From Shumkonia mesophila (GTDB taxonomy: Bacteria > Pseudomonadota > Alphaproteobacteria > Rhodospirillales > Shumkoniaceae): a stretch of 64,000 nt of DNA. A program made the translations under genes and the position numbers. Below are positions 63,743 through 64,000 of the stretch, in pieces (the stretch's first letter is position 1; each line of letters begins with the position of its first letter). Location: the NCBI RefSeq assembly GCF_026163695.1, contig NZ_JAOTID010000005.1, forward strand, positions 1-64,000, in the 5' to 3' direction. A model generated the notes under the pieces. It made no database searches, was not told the DNA's origin, and saw only the letters and a list, made by a program, of their open reading frames with translations.

Positions 63743-64000
63743 ATGTTCAGGACCTACCTCGGCGATCTTTCCGCCTTCGCCTGCTTTCTCGTCTGCTGGG
63801 TCGGCTACACGTGGTTTGCCGACTACGCGCGCCGCGATTCGCGCAGCATCATGGTCGCCATGCACGACCTGCACCTGCTGTGGATGCGGCGCATGCTGCG
63901 GCGCGAGGTGCGCATCGGCGACGTCAACATCCTGGGCGTGGCCAACCGCAGCGTCATGCTGCTGGTCACCACCACGGTCTTCATCCTGGCCGGACTGGTC
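63743..64000 (+). CDS. DUF599 family membrane protein, N-terminal part (runs off the window)
   Basis: Eighty-six codons are present without a stop, starting MFRTYLGDLSAFACFLVCW. Two hydrophobic segments (about 8-25 and 72-86) flank the typical RRDSRSIMVAMHDLHLLWMR, and NILGVANRSVMLLVTTTVFI is a further DUF599 motif. Members are alpha/gammaproteobacterial integral membrane proteins of unknown function. The remainder lies beyond the window. Confidence 0.88.
   Translation, partial: MFRTYLGDLSAFACFLVCWVGYTWFADYARRDSRSIMVAMHDLHLLWMRRMLRREVRIGDVNILGVANRSVMLLVTTTVFILAGLV

Overview
The window is GC-rich chromosomal DNA that reads like a free-living, metabolically versatile alphaproteobacterium, probably Rhodospirillales-like. 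The genus cannot be fixed from sequence alone. Support comes from the codon bias, the mix of PAS/GAF/Cache sensor kinases and a chemoreceptor, several importers for organic acids and sugars, and housekeeping genes of alphaproteobacterial type (pyrD class 2, nadX, nadK, moaA, htpX). Genes are dense on both strands. I see no rRNA, tRNA, CRISPR array, integrase or intact transposase.

Layout. 1-2 kb: divergent glycogen genes glgC (cut by the window edge) and glgA. 2-7.6 kb: two PAS histidine kinases, a methyl-accepting chemotaxis protein, a cold-shock protein and a YbaK-type deacylase. 7.6-12.1 kb: a minus-strand DUF58 / DUF4129 / MoxR / sulfatase-modifying-factor-like cluster. 12.3-15.4 kb: a Cache-domain hybrid histidine kinase and a small orphan ORF lying between two terminators. 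15.4-19.7 kb: an XRE-cupin regulator divergent from an omega-aminotransferase, a FadL-type porin and an exported isochorismatase-like protein. 20.1-25.5 kb: a complete CUT2-type sugar ABC importer with an SMP-30 lactonase. 25.5-33.3 kb: MarC, a GAF histidine kinase, and a DnaQ-like exonuclease / DUF294 / unknown-protein block divergent from a DUF4212 + ActP-type symporter pair. 33.3-37.4 kb: two small membrane proteins, a DMT exporter, a 3-hydroxyacyl-CoA dehydrogenase-like gene and a second class III aminotransferase. 37.4-44 kb: GH15 glucoamylase/trehalase-like enzyme, glucose-dehydrogenase-like SDR, DUF3179 protein, HtpX and an M23 peptidase. 44-50 kb: nadX, pyrD, AbrB-like protein, nadK, an exonuclease and moaA.

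50-57.2 kb is the most unusual part. A regulator with an excisionase-type HTH and a molybdate-binding-like domain (50090-50974) is followed by about 6 kb holding a LysR regulator, a divergent EPSP-synthase-family enzyme and a complete tripartite tricarboxylate transporter (TctC-TctB-TctA). Just after tctA lies a 144-bp copy (about 87% identical) of the 3' end of the HTH gene, and a perfect 27-bp inverted-repeat element begins inside that copy's stop codon. The block therefore looks like an acquired island with a duplicated gene end at its right border. The inverted-repeat element shares its terminal sequence with a second element at 17509-17590, which suggests a family of REP/MITE-like repeats.

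57.2-64 kb: a methyltransferase divergent from a GlxA-type AraC regulator, a PL5-type alginate lyase, a TrpXYZ-like ABC importer, and the start of a DUF599 membrane protein.

How the genes work together: glgC/glgA and the GH15 enzyme point to storage-glucan turnover. The sugar importer feeds a lactonase. The ActP-like symporter sits with the DUF294/exonuclease pair that commonly accompanies it. The island couples uptake of an unknown organic anion to an enolpyruvyl-transferase-like reaction under LysR control.
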